A stretch of DNA of 64,000 nt from Roseomonas sp. E05. GTDB taxonomy: Bacteria; Pseudomonadota; Alphaproteobacteria; Acetobacterales; Acetobacteraceae. The stretch spans positions 124,001 to 188,000 of the forward strand of contig NZ_JASIRT010000006.1 of the NCBI RefSeq assembly GCF_030063475.1. The letters run 5' to 3'. A program made the position numbers and the translations under genes. Numbering within the stretch: the stretch's first letter is position 1; each line of letters opens with the position of its first letter. Below, piece after piece: positions 19,169-28,023 of this stretch. The notes below the pieces were generated by a model. That model had not been told where the DNA came from. It ran no database searches and saw only the letters and a program-made list of their open reading frames with translations.

Positions 19169-19866
19169 GCGGGAACGAGCCGCACCTGCTGGTGGTGGAT
19201 GACGATGCGCGGCTGCGCAACCTGCTGCAGCGCTTTCTCTCCGAGCAGGGCTTCCGCGTCACCGCCGCCGCCGATGCCGCCCTGGCGCGGCAGGCCATGC
19301 AGTCCATGACCTTCGACCTGCTGGTGCTGGACGTGATGATGCCGGGCGAATCCGGCCTGGAACTGGCGGAGATGCTGCGCCGGCAGGGCCATGACGTGCC
19401 GATCCTGATGCTGACCGCCGCCGGCGCGCCCGACGACCGCATCGCCGGTTTCGAGCACGGGGCCGACGACTACCTGGCCAAGCCCTTCGATCCGCGCGAG
19501 CTGGCGCTGCGCATTCGCACCATCCTGCGGCGGGCGGCCCCGGCGCTGCCGGCCAGCCTGCCGCTGGCGCCGGTGCAGCTTGGCTCGCGCTGGTTCGATC
19601 CGGAGCGCGGGGAGCTGCGCGGCCAGGAGGGCAGCCAGCGCCTCACCGGCGGCGAGGCGGCGCTGCTCGCCGCGCTGGCCCGTCGCGCCGGCGAGGTGCT
19701 GACGCGCGAGGAGATCGCCGCCGCCCTCGGCACGCCGGAGGCGGGGGAGCGCGCGGTGGACGTGCAGGTGACGCGCCTGCGCCGCAAGATCGAGCCCGAC
19801 CCGCGCGAGCCGCGCTTCCTGCAGACGGTGCGGCACCGCGGCTACGTGCTGAAGCCCGGCACATGA
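19165..19866 (+). CDS. petR: OmpR-family two-component response regulator, PetR-like
   Basis: A 233-residue regulator. The receiver domain (about 1-120) has the acidic pocket VVDDD at residues 10-14, the phosphoacceptor D56 in LLVLDVMMPGESG, a switch threonine in MLTAAG and the lysine in DDYLAKPFDP. The C-terminal winged helix (about 150-230) ends with the DNA-contact region VQVTRLRRKIEPDP and LQTVRHRGYVLKPGT. ATGA overlaps on both sides link it to the MarR gene and to the sensor kinase, so the three are one operon. Confidence 0.9.
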   Translation: MSGNEPHLLVVDDDARLRNLLQRFLSEQGFRVTAAADAALARQAMQSMTFDLLVLDVMMPGESGLELAEMLRRQGHDVPILMLTAAGAPDDRIAGFEHGADDYLAKPFDPRELALRIRTILRRAAPALPASLPLAPVQLGSRWFDPERGELRGQEGSQRLTGGEAALLAALARRAGEVLTREEIAAALGTPEAGERAVDVQVTRLRRKIEPDPREPRFLQTVRHRGYVLKPGT

Positions 19867-21245
19867 GGAGCGGCCCTTCCTGGTGGCGACGGCTGCTCCG
19901 CCGCATGGGCGCTCCGTTCCGCTATCTGATGCCGCGCGGGCTGCTCGGCCGCGCCCTGCTCATCATCCTGCTGCCGCTGCTGATCCTGCAGGCGGTCGCG
20001 CTGCAGCTCTTCTACGGCGGCCATCTGGACGTCATCTCGCGCCGTCTGGCCGGCGGCGTCGCCGGGGATGTCGGCATGGTGGTCGAAATCCTCGGGCGCC
20101 AGGGAGGAGAGGAGGAGCGCAGCTGGGTCTTCCGGCAGGCGGCCTGGCGGTTCGATCTTTCGCTGGCTTATGAGCCGGGGGCGAGCATCGGCATGCCGAG
20201 CCAGCGGCAGAGCTGGCTGCCGATCCTGCCGCTGGAGGAGGACCTTTCCCAGGCACTGCGCGAGCGCGTCGGCCTGCCCTTCGACACCGACTGGCAGAGC
20301 GATCCGCGCAGCGTGATCATCCGCGTGCAGATGCCGGGCGGCGTGCTGCATGTGGAGGCGCCGCGCAAGCGGCTGTTCTTCGGCACGCTCTACCTGTTCG
20401 TCATCTGGCTGGTCGGCACCTCGCTGCTGCTGTTCATCGTCGCCGCGCTGTTCATGAAGAACCAGGTGCGCGCCATCCGCCGCCTCGCCAGCGCCGCCGA
20501 GGCCTTCGGCATGGGGCGCGAGATCGGCCCGATCAAGCCGGAGGGCGCCAGCGAGGTGCGGCAGGCCGCCGCCGCCTTCAACCAGATGCAGGCGCGCATC
20601 CGCCGCTTCATCGCCCAACGCACGGAGATGCTGGCCGGCATCAGCCACGACCTGCGCACCCCGCTGACCCGGCTGCGCCTCGGCCTCGCCATGCTGCCGG
20701 CCGGCACCGAGCAGGATGCCGCCGCCATGTCGGAGGACGTGGCGGAGATGGAGCGGATGATCGCCACCTATCTGGCCTTCGCCCGCGGCGAGGGAATGGA
20801 GCAGACCCAGCCGGCCGACATCGCCGAGCTGGTGGAGGACCTTGCCGCCCGCGCGCGGCAGGATGGCGCGACGGTCACAGTGGAGGCGCCGGGCACGGTG
20901 GTGCTTCCGGTGCGGGTGGATGCGCTGCGCCGTTGCCTCGGCAACCTGCTGGACAATGCCCGTCGCCATGCCCGCCGCATCGCCTTTGCCATCACGGAGG
21001 TGCCGCGCGAGGAGCCGGGGCGGCCACCGGGCCGCTGGGTGATGATCACGGTGGATGACGACGGGCCGGGCATCCCGGAGGCGGCGCGGGAAGAGGCCTT
21101 CAGGCCCTTCACCAGCTTCTCGGCCGGCGGCACCGGTCTGGGTTTGGCGATCGCGCGGGACATCGCGCGGGCGCATGGCGGGGATATTGCGCTGGAGGGC
21201 AGCCCGCTGGGCGGGCTGCGGGCGCGGGTGCGGCTGCCCGCCTAG
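19863..21245 (+). CDS. EnvZ-like sensor histidine kinase
   Basis: Membrane sensor kinase of 460 residues. Transmembrane helix 1 is about residues 29-51, a periplasmic domain of about 120 residues follows, and helix 2 is about 172-197. Next come a HAMP linker, the dimerisation domain with phosphoaccepting H262 in GISHDLRTPLTR, and a HATPase domain with N box NLLDNARRHA, DDDGPGIP and GTGLGLAIARDIA. It is the cognate kinase for the upstream response regulator (overlapping genes). The signal it senses is unknown. It faces the convergent phasin gene. Confidence 0.9.
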   Translation: MRSGPSWWRRLLRRMGAPFRYLMPRGLLGRALLIILLPLLILQAVALQLFYGGHLDVISRRLAGGVAGDVGMVVEILGRQGGEEERSWVFRQAAWRFDLSLAYEPGASIGMPSQRQSWLPILPLEEDLSQALRERVGLPFDTDWQSDPRSVIIRVQMPGGVLHVEAPRKRLFFGTLYLFVIWLVGTSLLLFIVAALFMKNQVRAIRRLASAAEAFGMGREIGPIKPEGASEVRQAAAAFNQMQARIRRFIAQRTEMLAGISHDLRTPLTRLRLGLAMLPAGTEQDAAAMSEDVAEMERMIATYLAFARGEGMEQTQPADIAELVEDLAARARQDGATVTVEAPGTVVLPVRVDALRRCLGNLLDNARRHARRIAFAITEVPREEPGRPPGRWVMITVDDDGPGIPEAAREEAFRPFTSFSAGGTGLGLAIARDIARAHGGDIALEGSPLGGLRARVRLPA

Positions 21246-21257
21246 CCTTGTGGGTGG

Positions 21258-21282
21258 GGGGCGGCCGGAACGCCGCCGCCCC
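21258..21282. terminator. Possible hairpin between the sensor kinase and phasin genes
   Basis: Arms GGGGCGGC and GCCGCCCC (eight base pairs, nine-base loop) fall in the short space between the convergent stops at 21245 and 21292. Such hairpins are frequent by chance in this GC-rich sequence, so this is tentative. Confidence 0.35.
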
Positions 21283-21291
21283 TGCTCCGGC

Positions 21292-21726
21292 TCAGCCGGA
21301 GGACTTCGCCATCAGCGACTTGACCTCATCCATCGCCTCGGCGAAGCGGCGGTTGAGTACCCCCAGCGCCTCGGTATTCGACTTCTGGATGAGCTCGGCG
21401 ATCTCCTGCATGTTGGCAACCGCGCGGCCGTAGCTGGCCTTCAGCACCTCGGCCTGCTTGGCTGCCTTTTCCTGCGGCGTTGCCTCGCCGGAAATGCCCT
21501 GCATGGCCTGCGTCATCTCGGAGACGGACTGCTGCAGGATCTCCATGTGCCGCCGGGCCACCGCCTGGGCCCCCTCCAGCGCCACCTTGTTGGCGGCGGA
21601 AAGCGCTTCGAGGTTGCGCCGCTGCGCGGCGGCCAGCGCATCCGCGTCGGGCATGGCCGGCAGGCGGAACTCGGAAAGCAGGCGCATCATGTCCGTCTCC
21701 AGGGGGAACTTCGGGCGGTCCGACAT
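21292..21726 (-). CDS. Phasin-family protein
   Basis: A 144-residue, mostly helical, amphipathic protein matching the phasin family: RRNLEALSAANKVALEGAQAV is the characteristic phasin segment, followed by heptad-rich helices (VARRHMEILQQSVSEM). Phasins coat polyhydroxyalkanoate granules and stabilise their surface. No PHA synthase or depolymerase gene is in the window, so granule association is inferred from the family. The ATG is followed by MSDRPKFPLE; the gene stands alone. Confidence 0.8.
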   Translation of the reverse strand: MSDRPKFPLETDMMRLLSEFRLPAMPDADALAAAQRRNLEALSAANKVALEGAQAVARRHMEILQQSVSEMTQAMQGISGEATPQEKAAKQAEVLKASYGRAVANMQEIAELIQKSNTEALGVLNRRFAEAMDEVKSLMAKSSG

Positions 21727-21801
21727 GAACGTCTCCTCGTTTCTTGCTTCGCGGTCAGTCTAGGCCGCGGCCGGCGTGGCGCAAAACGGCTTCCCGTCGT
21801 C

Positions 21802-22431
21802 TCAGGTCACGACCTCGGGGGCAGGGGCGGGCGGCGGCGGCGCATCGCCGGCATCGAGCCGCAGGGTGTGCGCGACGCGCTCGGCCTTGTCCAGCGCGCG
21901 GTCCAGCGCCGCCATGGTGGAGCCCAGATCCATGCTCTCGTCCTGCTCCCAGGCCCGCAACGTGGCGATCCAGACCGCCGAGAGCCCTTTCACCCGCAGC
22001 ATTCCGGTCACGCCGCAGGCGTTGATCCGCGCCGCCTCCAGCATCCAGGCCATGGATGCGGCGAGCACCGGCGCCAGGGCGAGGCTGAGCAGCGGGTCGT
22101 GCCGCATCTCCCGCCCGAAGCGGATCAGCCCGGCGCGGTGCGGCTGCAGCGCGTCGATGCGGCGCATCAACGTGTCGAAGATGCGATCCCGCGGGGCGCC
22201 GCCGGCGTTCAGGGCGGCGTCGGCCAGGACGACCTTGTCCACCAGGCGGGAATGCAGGCGGAGCAGGTGGAACTTGGTGGGCACCCGCTCCCGCAACTCG
22301 GGCAGGCCGATGCCGGAGCGTTCCGCCAGCTCGGGGAAGGTGAAGCCGTTCCAGCCGCGCTCGGCCACCAGCGGCCAGAGGGCGTCCATCAGGGCGTTGT
22401 CGTCGGGGGCGGTGCTGGTGCTGTCGCTCAT
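21802..22431 (-). CDS. TetR/COQ9-like regulator-type protein
   Basis: A 209-residue protein with a short N-terminal helix-turn-helix-like region (WNGFTFPELAERSGIGLPELRERV) and an all-helical remainder resembling TetR C-terminal or COQ9-like domains (VLAASMAWMLEAARINACGVTG). I placed the start at MSDSTSTAPDD (22431); an in-frame ATG 45 bases upstream is possible. The C-terminal tail is proline-rich. The ligand and target genes are unknown. COQ9-type ubiquinone-biosynthesis accessory function is an alternative because the first-helix pattern is shared. Confidence 0.6.
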   Translation of the reverse strand: MSDSTSTAPDDNALMDALWPLVAERGWNGFTFPELAERSGIGLPELRERVPTKFHLLRLHSRLVDKVVLADAALNAGGAPRDRIFDTLMRRIDALQPHRAGLIRFGREMRHDPLLSLALAPVLAASMAWMLEAARINACGVTGMLRVKGLSAVWIATLRAWEQDESMDLGSTMAALDRALDKAERVAHTLRLDAGDAPPPPAPAPEVVT

Positions 22432-22531
22432 GCCAAAACTCTGGGGTCCGGGGAGGATTTCGCCAAGACGGGGCATGGCGAATTCACGTCTGACGGCCGT
22501 CCAGGCCAGCGGGGGGTGTGTCGCCCCGGCG

Positions 22532-23362
22532 TCAGCCGGCCAGCTCCCGCGACCGCGCGGTTGCGGCGGTGATCGCCTGGGACATCAGGCGCGGCCAGGC
22601 TTCGGGGGCCATCAGCACGTTGAGGGCGCGCTCGGTGGTGCCCTTCGGGCTGGTGACGTTGCGGCGGAGCTGCGCCGCGTCCTCTGTGCTTGCCGCCAGC
22701 AGGGCGCCGGAGCCGGCGACGGTACGCCGCGCCATCTGCCGCGCCAGCGCGGGCGGCAGGCCCTGCTCGATGGCGGCGGCCTCCAGCAGCTCGGCCAGCA
22801 GGAAGACATAGGCCGGTCCGCCGCCGGAGACGGCAGTGACGGCATCGAGCTGCCCCTCCTCCTCCAGCCACGCGGTCTCACCGATGGCGGAGAGCAGCCC
22901 GTCCGCCAGGCTGCGCTGCGCCGCCTCGACGCCGGGGCCGGCGAAGGCGCAGGTGAAGCCCTCGCGCACGGCGGCAGGGGTATTGGGCATGGCCCGCACC
23001 ACCTGGGCCGTGCCGCCGAGGGCGGCGGTCAGGCCCGCAACGGTCTTGCCGGCCATGATTGAGACCACCAGCGCGCCGCCCTGCGCGAAGCGGGCCAGGC
23101 TGGGCAGGGCAGCATCGGCCTGCTGCGGCTTGATCGCCAGCACCATGGCGGCGGGGGCGAAGCCGGCGGGGATCTGCTCCACCGCGGTGCAGGCGGTGAC
23201 GCGCCCGGCGAAGCCGGCGGTGGCCTCGGGGAAGGGCTCGACCACCACCACCTGCTCCGCGCCGCGCTCCAGCCAGCCCTCCAGCATGGCGCCGCCCATC
23301 TTGCCGCAGCCGACCAGCAGGAGGGGCGGCAGCGCGCCGCCCTCCGAGGCGCTGGTGCTCAC
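22532..23362 (-). CDS. proC: Pyrroline-5-carboxylate reductase
   Basis: NADPH-dependent final enzyme of proline synthesis, 276 residues with a GTG start. The Rossmann nucleotide motif is LLLVGCGKMGGAMLEGWL. The ProC signature region is AVTAVSGGGPAYVFLLAELLEAAAIEQGL near residues 170-200, with MPNTPAAVREG as the conserved dinucleotide-domain end. The GTG at 23362 overlaps the stop of the upstream YbjN gene (GTGA), which decides the start and implies coupling. The family length is normal. Confidence 0.92.
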   Translation of the reverse strand: MSTSASEGGALPPLLLVGCGKMGGAMLEGWLERGAEQVVVVEPFPEATAGFAGRVTACTAVEQIPAGFAPAAMVLAIKPQQADAALPSLARFAQGGALVVSIMAGKTVAGLTAALGGTAQVVRAMPNTPAAVREGFTCAFAGPGVEAAQRSLADGLLSAIGETAWLEEEGQLDAVTAVSGGGPAYVFLLAELLEAAAIEQGLPPALARQMARRTVAGSGALLAASTEDAAQLRRNVTSPKGTTERALNVLMAPEAWPRLMSQAITAATARSRELAG

Positions 23363-23862
23363 GCCTCGCCCACGCAGTCCAGCATGGCCGCGGCCAGCGC
23401 CTCGGAGGGCGGCTTGCCGCCCCAGAGCACGAACTGGAAGGCCGGGAAGAAGCGCTCGCACTCGGTGATGGCGATGTCCACCATGTCTTCCAGGCTCTCG
23501 GCGCTGGCGCCCTGGGTGCCGCGCAGCAGCACGGCATGGCGATAGACCGGCGCGCCCTCGTCGCTCTCGATGCCGAAATGGCCGATCCAGAGCTTCTCGT
23601 TGGCCAGCGCCAGCAGCTCATAGAGCGGCGCGCGGCGGGCGGCGGGCACCTTCAGATCGAAGGCGCAGGTGAAGTGCATCGCGCTGATCTCAGGCGACCA
23701 GGAGAAGAACAGGCCATAGTCGCACCACTTGCCGGGCACCTCGACTGCCATCTCGCCATCCGAGCGGCGCTCGAAGGCCCACTCATTGGCGGCGACGATC
23801 TGCTCCAGCACATCGAGCGGATTGGTGGAACGGTCGCGGTCGACGGTTTGCAAGCCGGACAT
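23359..23862 (-). CDS. YbjN domain-containing protein
   Basis: A 167-residue cytoplasmic protein with a YbjN (type III secretion chaperone-like) fold: the conserved tract WCDYGLFFSWSPEISAMHFTCAFDL is typical of alphaproteobacterial YbjN proteins and is followed by LYELLALANEKLWIGHF. A strong ribosome site GGAGGTGCCGCG precedes the ATG at 23862. It is cotranscribed and translationally coupled with proC, an arrangement conserved in many alphaproteobacteria. The precise molecular role is unknown. Confidence 0.8.
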   Translation of the reverse strand: MSGLQTVDRDRSTNPLDVLEQIVAANEWAFERRSDGEMAVEVPGKWCDYGLFFSWSPEISAMHFTCAFDLKVPAARRAPLYELLALANEKLWIGHFGIESDEGAPVYRHAVLLRGTQGASAESLEDMVDIAITECERFFPAFQFVLWGGKPPSEALAAAMLDCVGEA

Positions 23863-24055
23863 CGCGGCACCTCCTTCCCTAGGGGGACAGGGCCACCCAG
23901 ATCTTGGGTGAAGCCGAATGCCCACACCACGATCTGGCATATCGCGGGCGCAAATCCCGCCGCAAGAGGCAAGCGCCGAGTCTGGGGATGCCGTCCGAAG
24001 ATTTTCGACGCAGCGCAGCATGGGCGGCGACCGCGCGCGGCGTTAGGGTCGCGGA

Positions 24056-24973
24056 ATGTCGACCGAGTCTCCCGCCGCCGCCCTGCCGATCCCCACCCTG
24101 CGCCCGGGGCGGGAGCGCCTGATCGGCCTCGCCTGCGCCCTGGGCGTGCTCGCCGTCTGGACCGGCTTCCTGCTCTCCTCCCGCTTCGGCACGCGCCAGG
24201 CCTTCACGCCCTGGGACATGGCGGCGCTGCGCTATACCGGCTCGCTGGTGGTGGGGCTGGCGATGGTGGCGGCCTTCGGCTGGCCGCGCCTGCCGCCGCT
24301 GCGCTGCCTGGCGCTGATGGCGACGGCGGCCTTCGGCTATCCTCTCCTGGCCTATTGGGGCTTCCGCTACGCCCCCACCGCCCATGCGGCGGTGCTGATG
24401 ACGGGCATGCTGCCCTTCGCGGCGGCGCTGCTCGGCGCCATCTTCCTGGGCGAGTACTTCTCGCGCGGGCGGCTGCTTTCGCTCGCGGTGGTGGGCGGTG
24501 GCATCCTGCTGCTGGCGGGCGACACCTTCGGCGGCCATCCCGGCGCCTGGCGGGGCGACCTGCTGTTCCTCTCCGCCTGCCTCTCCTGGGCGAGCTTCAC
24601 CGTGCTGATCCGGCGCTGGCAGGTGCCGGCGCTCACCGCCACCACCATGCTCGCCCTCTACCCGCCGCTGCTCTACCTGCCGCTGTGGTGGTGGGCGCTG
24701 CCCTCCGCGATGGGCTCCGCCTCGGCCGGGGCCATCGTCTACCAGCTCGTCTACCAGGGCTTCTTCGCGGTCGTGGTGGCGGGCTTCCTCTACACCCGCG
24801 CCGTGAACGCGCTCGGCAGCGCCCGCACCACCACCATCACGGCGCTGACGCCCGCCCTGGCGGCGCTCGCCGCCGGCCCGCTGCTGGGGGAATGGCTGGG
24901 CTGGCCGGGGCTGCTCGGGGTGGCGCTGGTCTCCGCCGGCATGGTGCTCGGCGTGCTCGGCGGGCGGCGCTGA
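24056..24973 (+). CDS. DMT-family transporter (EamA domain pair)
   Basis: Inner-membrane transporter of 305 residues with about ten hydrophobic helices in two EamA repeats. Landmarks are SRFGTRQAFTPWDMAALRY in the first repeat, APTAHAAVLMTGMLPFAAALLGAIFLGE at the end of it, and LGSARTTTITALTPALAALAAGPLLGEWL in the second. These proteins export metabolites such as amino acids; the substrate here is unknown. The next gene begins four bases after its stop, so it may be cotranscribed with the NadE-like gene. Confidence 0.85.
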   Translation: MSTESPAAALPIPTLRPGRERLIGLACALGVLAVWTGFLLSSRFGTRQAFTPWDMAALRYTGSLVVGLAMVAAFGWPRLPPLRCLALMATAAFGYPLLAYWGFRYAPTAHAAVLMTGMLPFAAALLGAIFLGEYFSRGRLLSLAVVGGGILLLAGDTFGGHPGAWRGDLLFLSACLSWASFTVLIRRWQVPALTATTMLALYPPLLYLPLWWWALPSAMGSASAGAIVYQLVYQGFFAVVVAGFLYTRAVNALGSARTTTITALTPALAALAAGPLLGEWLGWPGLLGVALVSAGMVLGVLGGRR

Positions 24974-24977
24974 GCCG

Positions 24978-26297
24978 ATGCGGTTCCTGCTTGCACCGCT
25001 GAACCCGCAGCTCGGCGCCATCGCCGCCAATGCCGGGGCGCTGCGCGCCGCCCGCGCCCTGGCAGCCAGCGAGGGCGCGGCGCTGCTGGTCACGCCCGAG
25101 GCCTCGCTCAGCGGTGCGCCGCCCGCCGACATCGCCGCCCGGCCGGAACTGCTCGCCGCCTGCGAGGCGGCCCTTCAATCCCTCGCCGCCGAAACCGCCG
25201 ATGGCGGCCCGGGCCTGCTGCTGGGTGCGCCCTGGCGCGAGGCAGGGCGCCTTCACAGCGGCATCCTGCTGCTGGAGGGCGGGCGGATCGTCGCCCGGCG
25301 CGCCCGCCATGCCTTCCCGCATGGCCCGGAGCCGCGCCTGAGCCCCGGCCCGGCGCCCGGCCCGATGGCCTTCCGCGGCCTGCGCCTCGGGGTGATGAGC
25401 GGCGCCGACGCCGAGGACCCCGCCATCGCGGAGACGCTGGGGGAGACAGGGGCCGACCTGCTGCTCTCCCTGACGGCCACTCCCTTCACCGGCGAGCCGG
25501 AGGACCGCGCCAGCGACGCCGCCGTGGCGCGGGTGGTGGAAACGGGATTGCCGTTCCTCGGCCTGAACCTGCAGGGCGGGCAGGGGCCGTGGGTCCATCC
25601 CGGCGGCGGTTTCGTGCTGAACGCCGACCGGCGCCTTGCCGCGCGCCTGCCCGCCTTCGATCCGGCGCCGCTGCTGGTGGAGTGGCAGGAGGGCGAGGAG
25701 GGCTGGCGCTGCCCGCCCCTGGCCCTGCCCGTGGTCATGCCTCCGCAGGAGCGCCTCTGGCGCGCCCTCGTCCTGGCGCTGGGCGATGCCGTGGCGAAGG
25801 GCGGTTTCGCCGGCGTGATGGTGGACCCCGCCGGAGGCGCCGCCGCGGCCCTGCTGGCCGAAGCGGCGCGCGCGGCCGGGCTGCGCCTCTTCCCGGTGGA
25901 GGAGGGGCCCGCGGTGGAGGCGCGCGCCGCCGCATGCGGGGCGCTGCTGCTCAATGCCGCCACGGCCGAGATCCGCGCGCTGGGGGAAGGAAGCCATGCC
26001 GGCCATCTGGCGCCCTTCGCGGAGCTCTGGCCCGGTGAGCTGACCGCGCTCGCGGCGGCGCGCGGCCTGCCGACCATGCCTGCGGAGAGCGCAACCACCG
26101 CCATCCTGCGCGGCCTGCTGGAGGAGAAGCCGGTGGACGCGCTGGCCGCGCAGGGCTACGACCCCGCGGAGGTGTTCCGGCTCTGGGGCGCCCTGGCGGC
26201 CGCCGCCTACAGGCGGCGCCAGGCGCCCGCCGCCCTGCGGCTCGGCCGGGGCCTCGGTGATCCCTTCAGCAACGGAATGACGGGCCTCCTGCCATGA
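24978..26297 (+). CDS. NadE-like (glutamine-dependent NAD synthetase) homologue with degenerate active sites
   Basis: A 439-residue protein with the two-domain plan of glutamine-dependent NAD synthetase, but shorter than the usual 540-680. The N-terminal nitrilase domain keeps E41 (TPEASLSG). The expected catalytic lysine region reads ARRARHAFPHG, and the nucleophile motif ICED is replaced by MSGAD, putting Ser141 where cysteine is needed. In the synthetase domain the ATP-binding SGGxDS loop reads PAGGAAAA (about 283-290). The tail APFAELWPGELTALAAARGLP and the C-terminal segment still resemble NadE. Both catalytic activities therefore look lost. It is overlapped by the next small gene and is in an operon with gltX. 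A regulatory or structural role is possible. Confidence 0.65.
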   Translation: MRFLLAPLNPQLGAIAANAGALRAARALAASEGAALLVTPEASLSGAPPADIAARPELLAACEAALQSLAAETADGGPGLLLGAPWREAGRLHSGILLLEGGRIVARRARHAFPHGPEPRLSPGPAPGPMAFRGLRLGVMSGADAEDPAIAETLGETGADLLLSLTATPFTGEPEDRASDAAVARVVETGLPFLGLNLQGGQGPWVHPGGGFVLNADRRLAARLPAFDPAPLLVEWQEGEEGWRCPPLALPVVMPPQERLWRALVLALGDAVAKGGFAGVMVDPAGGAAAALLAEAARAAGLRLFPVEEGPAVEARAAACGALLLNAATAEIRALGEGSHAGHLAPFAELWPGELTALAAARGLPTMPAESATTAILRGLLEEKPVDALAAQGYDPAEVFRLWGALAAAAYRRRQAPAALRLGRGLGDPFSNGMTGLLP

Positions 26298-26695
26298 GCG
26301 GCGATTTCGACGACACTCTCTTTGCGCCGCAGGGCGGATTCAGCGTGCAGATCCGCGACCTTTCCGGCGGCAACGGCGCGGAGCCGGTGGAGACCATCCG
26401 CGGCTTCCAGACCCTGGCCCATGCCAACAGCTTCGCCCGCCGCTACGTGCGCGACAGCATCGAGCGCTGCCGTACCCCCGGCCTGACGGCGGACGAGGTG
26501 CTGGCCGCCTGGTTCGCCTTCGGCGAGGACGCCGAGGTGGTGGGCAGCACCAGCCAGGGCTGGACCAGCGGCAACGAGATCCGCGACTTCGCCGCCGAGC
26601 CGGTGCGGGATTCCGAGGAGCGCAACTGGCGCGTGCTCGACCCGCGCCGCATGGAGGAGGACGAGGGTGGCGAGGGGGAGGAGGACGAGGCATGA
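26294..26695 (+). CDS. Conserved small acidic protein of unknown function
   Basis: A 133-residue soluble protein with no recognised domain. It contains a central segment VETIRGFQTLAHANSFARRYVRDSIERC, a WFAFGEDAEVVG motif, and an acidic C-terminal tail (EEDEGGEGEEDEA). It overlaps the NadE-like gene by four bases at its start and gltX by four bases at its end, so three genes are coupled. Such placement suggests a conserved role near the tRNA synthetase, but none can be assigned. Confidence 0.7.
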   Translation: MSGDFDDTLFAPQGGFSVQIRDLSGGNGAEPVETIRGFQTLAHANSFARRYVRDSIERCRTPGLTADEVLAAWFAFGEDAEVVGSTSQGWTSGNEIRDFAAEPVRDSEERNWRVLDPRRMEEDEGGEGEEDEA

Positions 26696-28023
26696 AGCTC
26701 CGCTTCGCTCCCAGCCCGACCGGCTATCTCCATGTCGGCAACGCGCGCATCGCGGTCGCCAACTGGCTGCTGGCGCGGCGGCATGGCGGCCGCTTCGTGC
26801 TGCGCTTCGACGACACCGACACCGCCCGCAGCAAGCCCGAATTCGCCGCCGGCATCGAGGAGGATCTGCACTGGCTCGGCCTTGATTGGGACGAGAGCTT
26901 CCGCCAGTCCGACCGCATCGCGCGCTACGAGGCGGCGGCGGAGAAGCTGAAGAAAAGCGGCCATCTCTATCCCTGCTTCGAGAGCGAGGAAGAGCTGCGC
27001 TTCAAGCGCGAGCAGCGCCAGAAGCAGGGCCGCCCGCCGGTCTATGACCGCGCCGCGCTGAAGATGACGCCGGAGCAGTACGAGCGGGCCCTGGCCAACG
27101 GCAAGCAGCCCTACTGGCGCTTCAAGCTCTCGATGCGCAGCGTGGAATGGCAGGACGGCGTGCTCGGCCGCCGCGCGGTGAAGCTGCCGCCGATCTCCGA
27201 CCCCGTGCTGATCCGCGCCGACGGCTCCTTCCTCTACACCTTCACCTCGGTGGTGGACGACCTGGAGACCGGCATCACCGACATCGTCCGCGGCGAGGAT
27301 CACGTCACCAACACCGGCGTGCAGATCGACATCCTGGAGGCGCTGAGCGGAAAGCCGAACATGATCCGCTTCGCCCATCTGCCGCTGCTGACCGATGCGG
27401 AAGGCGGGCAGCTTTCCAAGCGCCTGGGCTCCATGGGCCTGCGGCAGCTGCGGCGGGACGGCATCGAGCCGCCGGCGCTGGTCGGCTATCTGGCGGCGCT
27501 CGGCTCCTCGCAGGACCCGGTGGCGGCGCCGCCGGCGGAGCTGGCGGCCGGCTTCACGCTGGAGAAGCTTTCCCGCTCCTCCGCCCGCTTCGACCCCGCC
27601 CAGCTCCTGGCGCTCAACCGCCGCTACCTGCACGGGCTGGACTTCGCCAGCGTGCGCGACCGCCTGCCCGAAGGCGCCGATGAGGCCTTCTGGCTCGCCG
27701 TGCGCGGCAACCTGGACCTGCTGGGCGAGGCGCGGGACTGGTGGGAGGTGGCGCATGACCCCATCGCCATCCCGGCGCAGCCGGATGAGGCGGAATTCCT
27801 CCGCCAGGCGCTGGAGGCGCTGCCGCCCGAGCCCTGGTCCGAGGAGACCTGGGGCGCCTGGACCAAGGCGCTGGGCGCCACGACGGGGCGCAAGGGCAAG
27901 GCGCTCTTCCTGCCGCTGCGCCGCGCCCTGACCGGCGAGGAGCACGGCCCCGAGCTGCGCCTGTTCCTGCCCGTCATCGGCCGGGCGCGGGCGGCGGAGC
28001 GGCTGACGCGCGCCGCCGGATGA
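26692..28023 (+). CDS. gltX: Glutamate--tRNA ligase
   Basis: Class I aminoacyl-tRNA synthetase of 443 residues that charges tRNA-Glu (or tRNA-Gln in a non-discriminating form). The HIGH-type motif is PSPTGYLHVGNAR at the N-terminus, and the KMSKS-type loop reads GGQLSKRLGS, both intact. The length is slightly below the usual 465-480. Alphaproteobacteria often have two GltX paralogues, of which one is specialised; this one lies in an operon with the degenerate NadE-like gene, a small acidic protein and an NAD(P)-binding protein. Confidence 0.9.
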   Translation: MKLRFAPSPTGYLHVGNARIAVANWLLARRHGGRFVLRFDDTDTARSKPEFAAGIEEDLHWLGLDWDESFRQSDRIARYEAAAEKLKKSGHLYPCFESEEELRFKREQRQKQGRPPVYDRAALKMTPEQYERALANGKQPYWRFKLSMRSVEWQDGVLGRRAVKLPPISDPVLIRADGSFLYTFTSVVDDLETGITDIVRGEDHVTNTGVQIDILEALSGKPNMIRFAHLPLLTDAEGGQLSKRLGSMGLRQLRRDGIEPPALVGYLAALGSSQDPVAAPPAELAAGFTLEKLSRSSARFDPAQLLALNRRYLHGLDFASVRDRLPEGADEAFWLAVRGNLDLLGEARDWWEVAHDPIAIPAQPDEAEFLRQALEALPPEPWSEETWGAWTKALGATTGRKGKALFLPLRRALTGEEHGPELRLFLPVIGRARAAERLTRAAG

